DNA of 64,000 bases, from the NCBI RefSeq assembly GCF_036325985.1, contig NZ_JAUHLI010000003.1, positions 203,454-267,453 on the forward strand, in the 5' to 3' direction. A program made the translations under genes and the position numbers. The notes under the pieces are model-generated. The model saw only the letters and a program-made list of their open reading frames with translations. It made no database searches and was not told where the DNA came from. The stretch's first letter is position 1. Each line of letters starts with the position of its first letter. This stretch comes from Alkalimonas cellulosilytica (GTDB taxonomy: Bacteria; Pseudomonadota; Gammaproteobacteria; Enterobacterales; Alteromonadaceae). Positions 9,221 to 17,780 of this stretch are shown here, piece after piece.

Positions 9221-9389
9221 AACAGCAGATCCTGCAAAGGTAATGAACAGTGGTTATTGTCGCTTATTCGGGAAAAAAAGTCGCCTTATTTCAGTGAAAT
9301 GAGCCGGCTCTGCGACTTGTTGCAGATCAATGCCAACCGAGGCAACTTTGCTATACTGATTCGCATTAAGCAGCTACGGGAACAAGGAT

Positions 9390-10385
9390 ATGACAACAAT
9401 TCGACGCATTGGGGTACTAACGTCCGGTGGCGATGCCCCAGGCATGAATGCCTGTATTCGCTCCATTGTGCTGACCGCTGCGGCCCATCAGATTGAGGTG
9501 GTTGGCTTTTCACATGGCTTTAATGGCCTGATTGAAGGAGACTATAAAAAACTGCTGCCCTATCACGTACAGCATATTATTCACCTGGGGGGCACCGTGC
9601 TTAAAAGCGCCCGTTGCCCGGCCATGCATACCGAAGCTGGCCCCAAAGCAGCAGCACAGACCTTACAACAAATGCAGCTCGATGCCTTGCTGGTGATTGG
9701 TGGTGATGGCAGCTTTAAAGGGGCTTTGGCCATCGCGCAGCATTACACAGGCCAGATCCTGGGCTTACCAGGCACCATCGATAACGATGTTGATGGCACA
9801 GATGCGACCATTGGCTACGCCACCGCCATTGATACTGCGCTCGATGCAATCGATAAAATTCGCGATACCGCCGATGCATTCGAGCGCATTTTCCTGGTGG
9901 AACTGATGGGACGGCACAGCGGCTTTATTGCGTTGTCGGCCGGCATTGCCAGTGGCGCTGAGCAAATTATTTGTCCGGAACTTGGCGTGCTCAAGGCTGG
10001 CGAACTGGATAGTGTGATCCGCCCAATACAAAATGCCCAGGTTGTTAAAGGCAAGAGCAGCTACATCATTGTGATGGCGGAGCATTGCTATCCGGGGGGA
10101 AGCACGGCTCTGGCAGCGGACATCACCAAAGCCATTGGCATCGAATGCCGCGCTTGCGTGCTTGGGCATATTCAGCGTGGAGGATCACCGGTTGGCGCTG
10201 ATCGGATCTTGGCTACCAAGCTCGGAGCTTACGCCGTCGAACAATTGCTGGGGGGTGCCCATCTGATGATGGCAGGTGAAGTAAACCATCAGGCTTGCCT
10301 GTACCCACTGCAAGCCAGTGGCGAGCATAAAAAGCGTATCGACCCTTACCTGCTGCGCTGGCAGCAGCAGGTGGCCAACGATTAA
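9390..10385 (+). CDS. pfkA: 6-phosphofructokinase, ATP-dependent type
   Basis: Phosphorylates fructose-6-phosphate in glycolysis. It has IGVLTSGGDAPGMNA at the N-terminus, KSARCP, VIGGDGSFKGA and GLPGTIDNDVDGTDATIGY, then VELMGRHSGFIAL. The Gly in GGDGS and the Gly in PGTIDND are the residues expected for an ATP-using enzyme; pyrophosphate-dependent relatives carry Asp and Lys there. Length 331 aa is typical of PfkA. A GGAACAAGG ribosome site precedes the ATG. Its 3' end overlaps the convergent response-regulator gene by 4 bp. Its presence beside a complete ED operon means both glycolytic routes are encoded. Confidence 0.94.
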   Translation: MTTIRRIGVLTSGGDAPGMNACIRSIVLTAAAHQIEVVGFSHGFNGLIEGDYKKLLPYHVQHIIHLGGTVLKSARCPAMHTEAGPKAAAQTLQQMQLDALLVIGGDGSFKGALAIAQHYTGQILGLPGTIDNDVDGTDATIGYATAIDTALDAIDKIRDTADAFERIFLVELMGRHSGFIALSAGIASGAEQIICPELGVLKAGELDSVIRPIQNAQVVKGKSSYIIVMAEHCYPGGSTALAADITKAIGIECRACVLGHIQRGGSPVGADRILATKLGAYAVEQLLGGAHLMMAGEVNHQACLYPLQASGEHKKRIDPYLLRWQQQVAND

Positions 10386-11203
10386 GCGCCTTTAAACACC
10401 TGCTTTACCCGATCTTTGTAACTGCGACTGACTTTGACCGTTTGGTCGTTGCTCAGCATCAACTGGTGTTCGCCATTGGGCAGCATCTGCAATTTTACGA
10501 TGGTGTTTACATTGACAATGGCAGAACGATGGACCCGGACAAACAAGCGAGGGTCCAACTCTTGTTCCAGCTCTTTCATGGTTTTACGCAATATATGCGT
10601 TTGTCCGTCACGGGTATGGATGCACATGTAATCGCCAGCTGCATCCACCCAATCGATATCAATCACCATTACCCGGGTAATTTCGCCGCTGTCTTTGATG
10701 CTGATGGCATCCGGGTAGCGCGAGTCCACCACCGGCTCTTCATTGCTAAGCCGTTCTAAAATGGTTTCGGCTGCATCGCCGGTTAAGCGCGACACCACCT
10801 CGGCCAATTGCGATTTGTGCTTTTGATCATCCCGGCTTTCGAACGCTTTAACTGCCTTATCAATCGCTGCTTTTAAGCGCCCTGCCTCGACCGGTTTGAG
10901 CACATAGTCAATCGCGTTCACATCAAAAGCGGCCAGCGCATAATGATCATAAGCCGTGACAAAAATAATGTAAGGCATGGGCAAATGCTGGCTTTGCAAC
11001 TGTTCAAGCACAGCAAAACCATCCATGCCCGGCATTTCAACATCTAAAAATACCAGCTCTGGCTGATGCCGGGCAATGGCTTCCAGCGCTTCCTTGCCAT
11101 TGCCGCACTCAGCAACCACATTCAGATTTTTATATTCGCCCAGCCGATACAGCATCCCTTTGCGGGCCAGCGGTTCATCATCGACAACTACGACGTTTAG
11201 CAT
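10382..11203 (-). CDS. LytTR-family response regulator
   Basis: A 273-aa two-component response regulator. Residues 1-120 form a receiver domain (VVVDDEPLARKGM, phosphoacceptor Asp in PELVFLDVEMPGMDGF, Thr/Lys in FVTAYDHYALAAF and YVLKPVE). Residues 170-270 form a LytTR DNA-binding domain (VDWVDAAGDYMCIHTRDG, RVHRSAIVNVNTI, TVKVSRSYKDRVKQVF). It follows the histidine kinase by 5 bp, so the two are cognate partners like E. coli BtsSR/YpdAB. The target genes are not evident; LytTR proteins usually act on direct repeats, and I did not find a convincing pair nearby. Confidence 0.9.
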   Translation of the reverse strand: MLNVVVVDDEPLARKGMLYRLGEYKNLNVVAECGNGKEALEAIARHQPELVFLDVEMPGMDGFAVLEQLQSQHLPMPYIIFVTAYDHYALAAFDVNAIDYVLKPVEAGRLKAAIDKAVKAFESRDDQKHKSQLAEVVSRLTGDAAETILERLSNEEPVVDSRYPDAISIKDSGEITRVMVIDIDWVDAAGDYMCIHTRDGQTHILRKTMKELEQELDPRLFVRVHRSAIVNVNTIVKLQMLPNGEHQLMLSNDQTVKVSRSYKDRVKQVFKGA

Positions 11204-11208
11204 GCGTT

Positions 11209-12291
11209 TTATTCCGTTGTATCCAGTTCATAGGGAATGCGAATATTTACTTTCAACCCCTGCGGTTCGTTGTGGGTCAGTACCAACGAAAAATTGTGAT
11301 CGTACAAAGCAGCCAGCCGCTCGCGGGTATTGACCAAACCAACCCCACTGTGCTCCGATTTTGGCAAGCCGCCGTCTAAAGGGACACCTGGCCCATTATC
11401 AGCCACCTCAAGCAATAAATCATGGCCGAATTTTTTCGCCGTTATTGCAATGTGGCCGCCATCCACCTGAGTAGCTACTGCGTACTTTATGGCATTTTCA
11501 ATCAGGGGTTGCAAGATCAAACTCGGTACCAGTGCCTGGCAAGCATCTTCACTTACCTCAAAAGTGACTTTCAACCGCTCTGAAAAACGCACTTTTTCGA
11601 TCTCCAGATACAAACGGGCGGCACTGATCTCTTGTTGTAATGGCACCTTTTTAATCGGATCTTTGTACAAAGAGTAACGCAAAAAGTCACTCAATCGGGT
11701 CACCATCTTTTCTGCCGTATCGTTTTCACGCGTGAGTACCAGGGTAGAGATGGCATTCAAGGTATTAAACAAAAAATGGGGATTTAACTGATAGCGCAGC
11801 ATTTTTAGCTGAGCTTCATGCGCTCTGTTGGTGGCCGTTAACAGCTTTTGTTTTTCCCGTTGCAAGGTCTGGTAATACTTAATGCCAAAATAGAGGCCGC
11901 TCCAGCTTAACATCACATAAAACGATGCCGTTGCATGACGCAGGTACAACTGCACCCAGTTCCAGCTTTTAGGCTGAAAGCCATGACGATAAATTTCCCA
12001 ATAGGAGTGGTTCTTTAAAATAGTCCAGACCAGCGCAACCAAAGTGGCTAACAGCAACACCGTCAGGATCATCTTCAATGGATGCCAGTACCAGGCTCGT
12101 TGGTAGACATAACGCAATGGTATGGTCAGCAGCCAGCCGACAAAGGTATCGAGCATCACCACCCAGAGGTAGGCATTTCGCACTTCTATCACGAGCGAGC
12201 CAAGGTAATGCACTACGGCAAAACCGATCCAGCCCAGGGTGTGAAGTAGCCAGAACTGCAGATGTTTTTTATCGTCTAGATTGTGTAACAA
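11209..12291 (-). CDS. LytS-type sensor histidine kinase (His_kinase family)
   Basis: A 360-aa membrane kinase. Residues 10-150 contain four hydrophobic helices (e.g. FWLLHTLGWIGFAVVHYLG and MILTVLLLATLVALVWTIL). Then comes the His_kinase motif LRYQLNPHFLFNTLNAIS with the phosphorylated His near residue 173, and a C-terminal ATPase domain (LQPLIENAIKYAV; EVADNGPGVP; SGVGLVNTRERL). It lacks the 5TM-LYT and GAF modules of LytS/BtsS, so the signal is unknown. It is the first gene of a two-gene operon with the LytTR regulator. Confidence 0.9.
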   Translation of the reverse strand: MLHNLDDKKHLQFWLLHTLGWIGFAVVHYLGSLVIEVRNAYLWVVMLDTFVGWLLTIPLRYVYQRAWYWHPLKMILTVLLLATLVALVWTILKNHSYWEIYRHGFQPKSWNWVQLYLRHATASFYVMLSWSGLYFGIKYYQTLQREKQKLLTATNRAHEAQLKMLRYQLNPHFLFNTLNAISTLVLTRENDTAEKMVTRLSDFLRYSLYKDPIKKVPLQQEISAARLYLEIEKVRFSERLKVTFEVSEDACQALVPSLILQPLIENAIKYAVATQVDGGHIAITAKKFGHDLLLEVADNGPGVPLDGGLPKSEHSGVGLVNTRERLAALYDHNFSLVLTHNEPQGLKVNIRIPYELDTTE

Positions 12292-12376
12292 AACGCCACC
12301 AAAACTGCTTGTCAGAGCTGAAATTATACCCCACTGGCGCCTTGTTGTAGCTCAGTTAAACCTGATTCGCCTTGCA

Positions 12377-12859
12377 TTAGTCGCAACGGCGCTGATAACG
12401 GATGCCAAGACGTTGCAGAATAAAGCTAAGCAGCCAGGCTGGGCCTATCAGCAGGAAGAAGATGTCCTGAAAAAAAGAAGGTTTTTTGCCTTCAATACGA
12501 TGGCCGATAAACTGCAGCAGCCACATCAGCACAAAGAGCACCAGACTACTAAGCCAGAGCGGCCAGGCAAGCGCCAGTTCATGCCAGCGCAATAGGCTAA
12601 ACACCAAGGCAGTAAACAGCGTCATGCCTGCCCCCAGGGCAAAAGACAAGCTGAAGTAAAACACCAACACCGGCACCGCAATCAGCATCGCCCAGTTGAT
12701 TTCGCTGGCAGCTAAGCCAGCAAATGGCATTGGAACAGACCAGAGCAAACCAAATACAGTGGCGTAAATGACCGGTACAGCCAGCCAATGAATGGCTTTG
12801 TTGGTTGTGTTCTGATGACTCTCGGCGTACTCGGCAAACCATTGTTGGGCTGTTTTCAT
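12377..12859 (-). CDS. Mpo1-like / DUF962 membrane protein
   Basis: A 160-aa protein beginning KTAQQWFAEYAESHQNTTNK then HWLAVPVIY, matching the DUF962 (YGL010w/Mpo1) family, whose yeast member is a dioxygenase acting on 2-hydroxy fatty acids. About four hydrophobic helices are visible and a conserved-looking FIGHRIEGKKPSFFQD segment near residue 120. Conserved His residues (H17, H26, H123) resemble the family's metal ligands. Bacterial function is not established. It stands alone between the kinase gene and a thioesterase gene. Confidence 0.78.
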   Translation of the reverse strand: MKTAQQWFAEYAESHQNTTNKAIHWLAVPVIYATVFGLLWSVPMPFAGLAASEINWAMLIAVPVLVFYFSLSFALGAGMTLFTALVFSLLRWHELALAWPLWLSSLVLFVLMWLLQFIGHRIEGKKPSFFQDIFFLLIGPAWLLSFILQRLGIRYQRRCD

Positions 12860-12929
12860 GATGGGACCTGACGTTCGTTAACTGCTCTTACCAGAGTAAT
12901 CCACTGGTTAACAATGTCAAGCAAAGGCC

Positions 12930-13349
12930 TTACTCAGTAAGGCCAGACAATACCGGCACCGGCTTGCGATCCGGCCCAAGGGCAACAAAGGTAAAACTGC
13001 CTGAAATCGCTTTGTGCTGATCGTCCTGATACATGTGTTCCAAAAAAATATCCACATGCACCCGGATACTGGTACGGCCAACGTGATCAACCTTGGCCAC
13101 CAGCTCAATCAGGGTGCCAGCCGGAATAGCCTCTTTAAAGTCGACCCGATCCGATGACACCGTTACCAATGGCTTGCGGCAAAAGCGGGTGGCTGCAATA
13201 AAAGCCGCTTCATCCATCCAGGCCAGCGCCTCGCCACCAAACAAGGTATTGTGGTGGTTGGTCCGGCCCGGAAACACGGTTTTGGTGACCCGGGTAATGG
13301 CATGTTGCATGCGTTTGGCAATCAGTGCGTCTTGGTTCTCTGTGCTCAT
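12930..13349 (-). CDS. Acyl-CoA thioesterase, YciA/hotdog family
   Basis: A 139-aa single-hotdog protein that should hydrolyse acyl-CoA esters. It shows NHHNTLFGGEALAWMDEAAF (the hotdog helix with the family's Asp/Glu) and VTVSSDRVDFKEAIPAGTLIE, and ends in a short hydrophilic tail. This arrangement is typical of the YciA/BACH-type thioesterases. It is preceded by a short leader and lies between the DUF962 gene and the HIT gene, all on the minus strand but spaced 70-90 bp apart, so operon membership is uncertain. The precise chain-length preference cannot be read. Confidence 0.88.
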   Translation of the reverse strand: MSTENQDALIAKRMQHAITRVTKTVFPGRTNHHNTLFGGEALAWMDEAAFIAATRFCRKPLVTVSSDRVDFKEAIPAGTLIELVAKVDHVGRTSIRVHVDIFLEHMYQDDQHKAISGSFTFVALGPDRKPVPVLSGLTE

Positions 13350-13434
13350 GAAAGGCTGCTCGGTTGGGGACTGCGGGCGCGCATTGTACGTGAAGATGCA
13401 TCAAATGCAATGGGCTGCCCGTCTCAGTCACTTG

Positions 13435-13791
13435 TTAACGCATTGAGCTTAGCATTGGGCCAAGGGGCTGGCCACCTACCAGATGCAGATGAATATGATA
13501 CACCTCCTGCCCACCGTGCCGGTTGCAGTTCATAATCAGCCGGTAACCGTCTTCGGCAATGCCCTCGGCAGCGGCGAGTTTACGCGCTACGGTAAAGAGC
13601 CGCCCCAATGCCTGCTCGTCTTCTGGCTCGACATCATTAACTGTTGGGATCAGGTGATTTGGAATGATCAGTATATGGCTGGGTGCTCTGGGGTGAATGT
13701 CACGAAAAGCAGTCACCAACTCATCCTGATACAGGATATCGGCCGGGATTTCACCACGCACAATTTTGCTAAAAATAGTTTCTTCCGCCAT
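13435..13791 (-). CDS. hinT: HIT-family purine nucleoside phosphoramidase (HinT)
   Basis: A 118-aa histidine-triad protein. It starts AEETIFSKIVRGEIPADILYQ, has FRDIHPRAPSHILIIPN, and ends with the triad VYHIHLHLVGGQPLG containing the catalytic His. This is the HinT (YcfF) pattern: hydrolysis of adenosine 5'-phosphoramidates. It is divergent from the M61 peptidase gene with 58 bp between start codons, so promoters for both must lie in this small gap or inside the neighbours. Confidence 0.92.
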   Translation of the reverse strand: MAEETIFSKIVRGEIPADILYQDELVTAFRDIHPRAPSHILIIPNHLIPTVNDVEPEDEQALGRLFTVARKLAAAEGIAEDGYRLIMNCNRHGGQEVYHIHLHLVGGQPLGPMLSSMR

Positions 13792-13849
13792 GAGGATTCC
13801 TTGTCATGTTACAATCAGCAGAATTGCTCTGCAGGAGAATTCAGTATAT

Positions 13850-15640
13850 ATGAAGGCTTCAATTCAATACCAGCTTCGTTGCGCCGATATCGCTGCGCAC
13901 CTGATTGAAGTTGAACTGTCGGTTCGCCCTCTCGATCAGGCGCCACTGCAACTCAGCTTACCAGCCTGGATCCCAGGCAGCTACATGATCCGTGATTTTG
14001 CCCGTAACCTGATTTGGCTGACCGCCAGCGACCGAGACGGGGCTTTAGCCGTGCTGAAAACCGATAAACAAAGCTGGCAGGTAAAGCATCGAGGTCAGCC
14101 CGTTCGCATCTGTTATCAGCTCTATGCTTTTGATCGCTCGGTACGGGCGGCTTATCTGGATGATGAAATCGCCATCCTCAATCCGGCCTGCCTGTGTCTG
14201 GCGGTTGCTGGTATGGAGGCGATGCCGCATCAATTGGAGATCCTGGCTCCATCCGACCAGGATGCCGCCGACTGGCGGTTGGCCACTGCCCTGCCAGCTG
14301 CTGCTGACACGCCCTTTCTTGGCTTTGGCACTTACCTTGCCAGCGACTACCAGCATTTAATTGACAGCCCCTTACTGGCTGGTCGTTTTGAGTTGACCGA
14401 GTTTCAGATTGATGCGGTGCCGCACTACCTGGTAGTCAGCGGCCGTAATCTTTGTGATCAGCAGCGCTTTACCGAGGATCTGGCGACCATCTGCCAACAG
14501 CAAAAAGCCATCTTTGGCAGTTTGCCTGCCGATCTCAGCAGCTACTGGTTTTTAACCTGGGTCACCGACTCTGGTTTTGGCGGTTTAGAGCACAACGACT
14601 CCACCTTGCTGCTGTGCAGTCGTTTTGATTTACCAGCCGCCGGGCAACAGCAAATCAACGAGGGTTACCAGACCCTGCTTAGTCTGTGCAGTCACGAATA
14701 CCTGCATACCTGGTGGGTCAAGCGCTTAAAACCAGCCGAGTTTCACCCGTACCAGCTGGCGCAGGAGCAATACAGCCGGCAGCTATGGATCTACGAAGGA
14801 TTCACCTCTTACCTGGATGATTTGGCCTTGTACAGCAGTGGCCTGCAAAACGCTGCCGATTACCTGCTGGCACTGGAGAAAACCATCACCAGGGTCACAC
14901 GTAACCCAAGCAATGGCGTGCAATCCCTCGAAGACAGCAGCTTTGATGCCTGGACCAAGTTTTACAAACAGGATGAAAATGCGGTCAATGCCATCGCCAG
15001 TTATTACGCCAAAGGCGCTCTGGTCGCGCTTTGCCTCGATGCAGCGTTAACCGCCCATGGCCGGAGTTTACCGCAACTGATGCAACAGCTGTGGCAAGAC
15101 TATCTGAACACAGGCACACCGGATGGCGCCATTGCCCGCGTTCTTAAAAGCTGGCAGCTGCCTGAGCTCGCCAGCCAACTGACCCACTGGGTGCAACAGC
15201 CAAAGCCGATCCCATTGGAAGACTATCTGACAGCCCTTGGCTTAGCGCTCAACTGGCGTGCTCCGCTAAAACCGGACGACCTGAACGGCCCTGCAGAAAA
15301 TAATGGCAACGCCTGGCTGGGCGCTCAGTATCAGAGTTCCGAACAAGGCATTAAACTGACTGCGGTGTACCATCAGGGGCCGGCTCATCAGGCGGGTTTA
15401 ATGGTGGGCGATGAACTATTGGCCATTGCAGGGTTTCGGTTAAGCAGCAACAGTGTCACTGAGCTGCTGCTCCGCCTACCCAAACAAAAGGCTCTGTCCT
15501 TGCATCTGTTCCGCAGAGATCGCTTGCTGGAACGAACTTTGGAGCTGACAGCACCGCCAGCGACGGTGGCTCAGCTCAGCATTGTGGATGAAAGCGCCTG
15601 GAGCGCCTGGTGGGCCAGCCAGGCTCGGACGGACAGTTAA
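13850..15640 (+). CDS. M61-family peptidase with C-terminal PDZ domain
   Basis: A 596-aa member of the M61 glycyl-aminopeptidase family. An N-terminal beta-rich domain (residues 1-170) is followed by the zinc site LCSHEYLHTWWVKRLKP (HExxH), with the downstream Glu ligand in IYEGFTSYLDDL. Near the end GPAHQAGLMVGDELLAIAG is a PDZ carboxylate-binding segment. No signal peptide is seen, so it is probably cytosolic. An in-frame start exists at 13766 but would overlap hinT; the ATG at 13850 has an AGGAG site upstream, although its spacing (about 12 nt) is long. Next gene is convergent. Confidence 0.88.
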   Translation: MKASIQYQLRCADIAAHLIEVELSVRPLDQAPLQLSLPAWIPGSYMIRDFARNLIWLTASDRDGALAVLKTDKQSWQVKHRGQPVRICYQLYAFDRSVRAAYLDDEIAILNPACLCLAVAGMEAMPHQLEILAPSDQDAADWRLATALPAAADTPFLGFGTYLASDYQHLIDSPLLAGRFELTEFQIDAVPHYLVVSGRNLCDQQRFTEDLATICQQQKAIFGSLPADLSSYWFLTWVTDSGFGGLEHNDSTLLLCSRFDLPAAGQQQINEGYQTLLSLCSHEYLHTWWVKRLKPAEFHPYQLAQEQYSRQLWIYEGFTSYLDDLALYSSGLQNAADYLLALEKTITRVTRNPSNGVQSLEDSSFDAWTKFYKQDENAVNAIASYYAKGALVALCLDAALTAHGRSLPQLMQQLWQDYLNTGTPDGAIARVLKSWQLPELASQLTHWVQQPKPIPLEDYLTALGLALNWRAPLKPDDLNGPAENNGNAWLGAQYQSSEQGIKLTAVYHQGPAHQAGLMVGDELLAIAGFRLSSNSVTELLLRLPKQKALSLHLFRRDRLLERTLELTAPPATVAQLSIVDESAWSAWWASQARTDS

Positions 15641-15646
15641 GATTTA

Positions 15647-16489
15647 CTACTTTTTCAAAGGAGGGGCTGCTTCAGGCATAAGCAGCGCCGGATCCAGCCG
15701 CTCCTGATACCAGTTAATGCGCCAGTCCAGGTGCGGACCGGTTACCCGACCGGTTGCGCCCATAGCGGCCACCAATTGCCCCTGGTTAACTTTATCACCA
15801 ACAGCCACATGAAACGCATCCAGATGCATCAAGGTGGTGCTGACGCCATAGCCATGATCGATGATCAAGGTCAGGCCCGAGTAGTACAGATCTTCTGCCA
15901 AGGTCACTACGCCGGTCATTGGCGCATACACCGGGCTGCCGACCGGACCTGCAATATCAAGCCCCAGATGCGGATTACGCGGCTGACCATTGAAAATACG
16001 CTGTGAGCCATAAACGCCGGTAATACGGCCATAAGCAGGCCATACCGGTTGCTGAAAGGCATAGGGCAAATCGGTTTCGGTAGCACGGGCAGCCCGCACC
16101 AGCTGGCTGTCACGGCGGATCCGCGCCTGCACCTCAGCTGGCGGGCTGACAAAGCGCTGCTCAACGCCTTCGATACGCTGGATATCGTACTCACGGGCCT
16201 GAAAGGTAAGCGGCACGGTCAATTGCTGCCCCTCAAGCTCCAACCGCAGCTGATGCTGCAGGGGGGCATCCCGGCCAATACCGAATACCAGTTGACCATC
16301 CGGGCTCACCGCCAACTCTCGCTCGTTAAACCAGGCTTTTGTCCCTGCTGGCACAGTCACCCGGATTAAACTGCCCTGGGTAAGCTCCCCCTGCACCGCA
16401 ATGCTATCCATGCTCAGCCCAGCAGCCACAGTGGTTGTGTACCCGGCCAGGCTAGCGGACAGCAATAGCGCCTTTACCCACCCCTTCAT
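15647..16489 (-). CDS. Secreted M23-family metallopeptidase
   Basis: A 280-aa predicted peptidoglycan endopeptidase. It begins with a Sec signal (KGWVKALLLSASLAGYTTT, cleavage near TVAAG), then an N-terminal beta domain, then the M23/LytM fold: NPHLGLDIAGPVGSPVYAP with the HxxxD zinc ligands and GRVTGPHLDWRINW at the end. The usual HxH reads HLD here; I recall the same HLDWR form in related proteobacterial proteins, so I do not call it inactive. It overlaps the preceding pterin-synthase-like gene by 38 bp and probably shares its transcript. Confidence 0.88.
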   Translation of the reverse strand: MKGWVKALLLSASLAGYTTTVAAGLSMDSIAVQGELTQGSLIRVTVPAGTKAWFNERELAVSPDGQLVFGIGRDAPLQHQLRLELEGQQLTVPLTFQAREYDIQRIEGVEQRFVSPPAEVQARIRRDSQLVRAARATETDLPYAFQQPVWPAYGRITGVYGSQRIFNGQPRNPHLGLDIAGPVGSPVYAPMTGVVTLAEDLYYSGLTLIIDHGYGVSTTLMHLDAFHVAVGDKVNQGQLVAAMGATGRVTGPHLDWRINWYQERLDPALLMPEAAPPLKK

Positions 16490-17309
16490 AAGCCACCACC
16501 TTGTATTGATGCGCTGTATCCAGTGCTTTTAACACACCGGCAATGTAATCGGCCAAACACTCTACCGTGGTATCGCATGGCACCACTTCGCAATGACTGG
16601 CAGGCAAACAGATTTCAAAGGCACCCTGCCCGGCCTGGTAGCGTGAACACAGATCACCTGGCAGCGGTTGCAGCTGCTGCAAATCCGCTGGCTGGCACAA
16701 GTCCTGCTCGGTGATCAGATAAATATCCTGCCAGCGATCAGCCCAAAACTTATTCAGTCGCGGCGATAACATGCCATCCTGATAAATTTGAATGGTCGAA
16801 CGATGGCCATGGGCAATGCGCTGACAGTTGCCATCGTGTTTCTTCAGGCCGTGACTGTACTGGTAATAGAAGCCCTGACTGGCTTCCGGTCGCAAAGTGA
16901 GGCGCACCTCCTGCACATTATCAGGTAATTTGCCGGCCAGTTGCTGCAAAATAAATTGCTCTACTGACTGCAGGTTGACCTGCTCTGCCTGCAGCAGTGC
17001 AAAGGCCTGAGCCGGGCCGGCCACCTGAATAGTGCCTCTGGCACTGGTAAAATGCACCCGCTGTTGCTCACCCAGCTCACTCAGTGTGCACCCCTGATAA
17101 GCAGCAGGGACTGCCAGCGCATGATCAATGCTGCTATCAATGGCTTTTTTGATCACTTTTTTTACCAAGCCAAAATCAAACACCATGGAAGTCTGATCCA
17201 GATCACCATGCAGCTCAACGTCGACAATCAGGCTTTCACCCAGTAAACCGCGCTCGGCACAGAGGTAAGAGAAATCAATGACCGTCAGATCACGTACAAA
17301 TAAAATCAT
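16452..17309 (-). CDS. 6-carboxytetrahydropterin synthase-like (QueD superfamily, tandem) protein
   Basis: A 285-aa protein made of two QueD-like halves. The C-terminal half (from about residue 160) keeps the family pattern: FYYQYSHGLKKHDG, then NCQRIAHGHRS with Cys and the HGH zinc ligands, and a late DTTVECLADYIA segment. The N-terminal half has the same topology (start IDFSYLCAERGLLGESLIVDVELHGDL) but lacks the paired metal His, so it is probably structural. QueD makes the queuosine precursor 6-carboxytetrahydropterin; the substrate of this longer form is not certain. The gene overlaps the M23 peptidase gene. Confidence 0.8.
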   Translation of the reverse strand: MILFVRDLTVIDFSYLCAERGLLGESLIVDVELHGDLDQTSMVFDFGLVKKVIKKAIDSSIDHALAVPAAYQGCTLSELGEQQRVHFTSARGTIQVAGPAQAFALLQAEQVNLQSVEQFILQQLAGKLPDNVQEVRLTLRPEASQGFYYQYSHGLKKHDGNCQRIAHGHRSTIQIYQDGMLSPRLNKFWADRWQDIYLITEQDLCQPADLQQLQPLPGDLCSRYQAGQGAFEICLPASHCEVVPCDTTVECLADYIAGVLKALDTAHQYKVVAYEGVGKGAIAVR

Positions 17310-17370
17310 AACAACTCACAGGCTAACAAGATAACCACATTATACGGCAGCCACCGTCACAATGGCAGGC

Positions 17371-17628
17371 TTAACGCTCATGTTCCTTCAACCAGGCATT
17401 CAGCAAACCGACCTGACCACACTTATGTGCCGCATACATCAAACGCAGCGCATTGCTGATAATGGTGCTGTCGTTCCAGTCGGTCTTTTGCTGGATATCC
17501 TGATAACATTGCATCGCCTCAGGGGTCAGATAGCCCCGCAGTTCTTTTTTACCGGCTTGCTTTTGCCGTTCGCGGTAACGCCGCTGTTTTTCGGCGTTGC
17601 TTAGTGCTTGTTTATCCTGTTCGCTCAT
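17371..17628 (-). CDS. Small basic hypothetical protein, possible ribbon-helix-helix fold
   Basis: An 85-residue unrecognised protein. The N-terminal 30 residues are highly charged (AEKQRRYRERQKQAGKKE). They are followed by LRGYLTPEAMQCYQDIQQK and a helix DWNDSTIISNALRLMYAAH, an order that resembles short ribbon-helix-helix DNA-binding proteins. No function can be assigned. It is divergent from fabA, whose operator lies about 90 bp upstream of this gene's start, and ends 62 bp after the pterin gene's start region. Confidence 0.6.
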   Translation of the reverse strand: MSEQDKQALSNAEKQRRYRERQKQAGKKELRGYLTPEAMQCYQDIQQKTDWNDSTIISNALRLMYAAHKCGQVGLLNAWLKEHER

Positions 17629-17713
17629 GCGGCCCCCAATGCCGACAGAATGCTGGCTGTCTGCTTATGATAGAGACGGTCTGCTGGCAATTTTGCACTA
17701 ATCGGACTTGCTT

Positions 17714-17731
17714 AGCGTACAAGTGTTCGCT
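17714..17731. promoter_or_regulatory. FabR-type operator upstream of fabA
   Basis: AGCGTACAAGTGTTCGCT, an 18-bp near-palindrome (AGCGTACA / TGTTCGCT), flanked by an outer CTTAGC...GCTAAG extension that lengthens the symmetry. It closely resembles the FabR sites of enterobacterial fabA and fabB promoters. It lies 50 bp upstream of the fabA ATG. FabR represses unsaturated fatty acid synthesis in response to acyl-CoA/ACP composition. No fabR gene is visible in this window. Confidence 0.75.
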
Positions 17732-17780
17732 AAGCTCCCCAGCAGGAAAATTCAGACCTCGTTTAGTGGAATCAACATAC

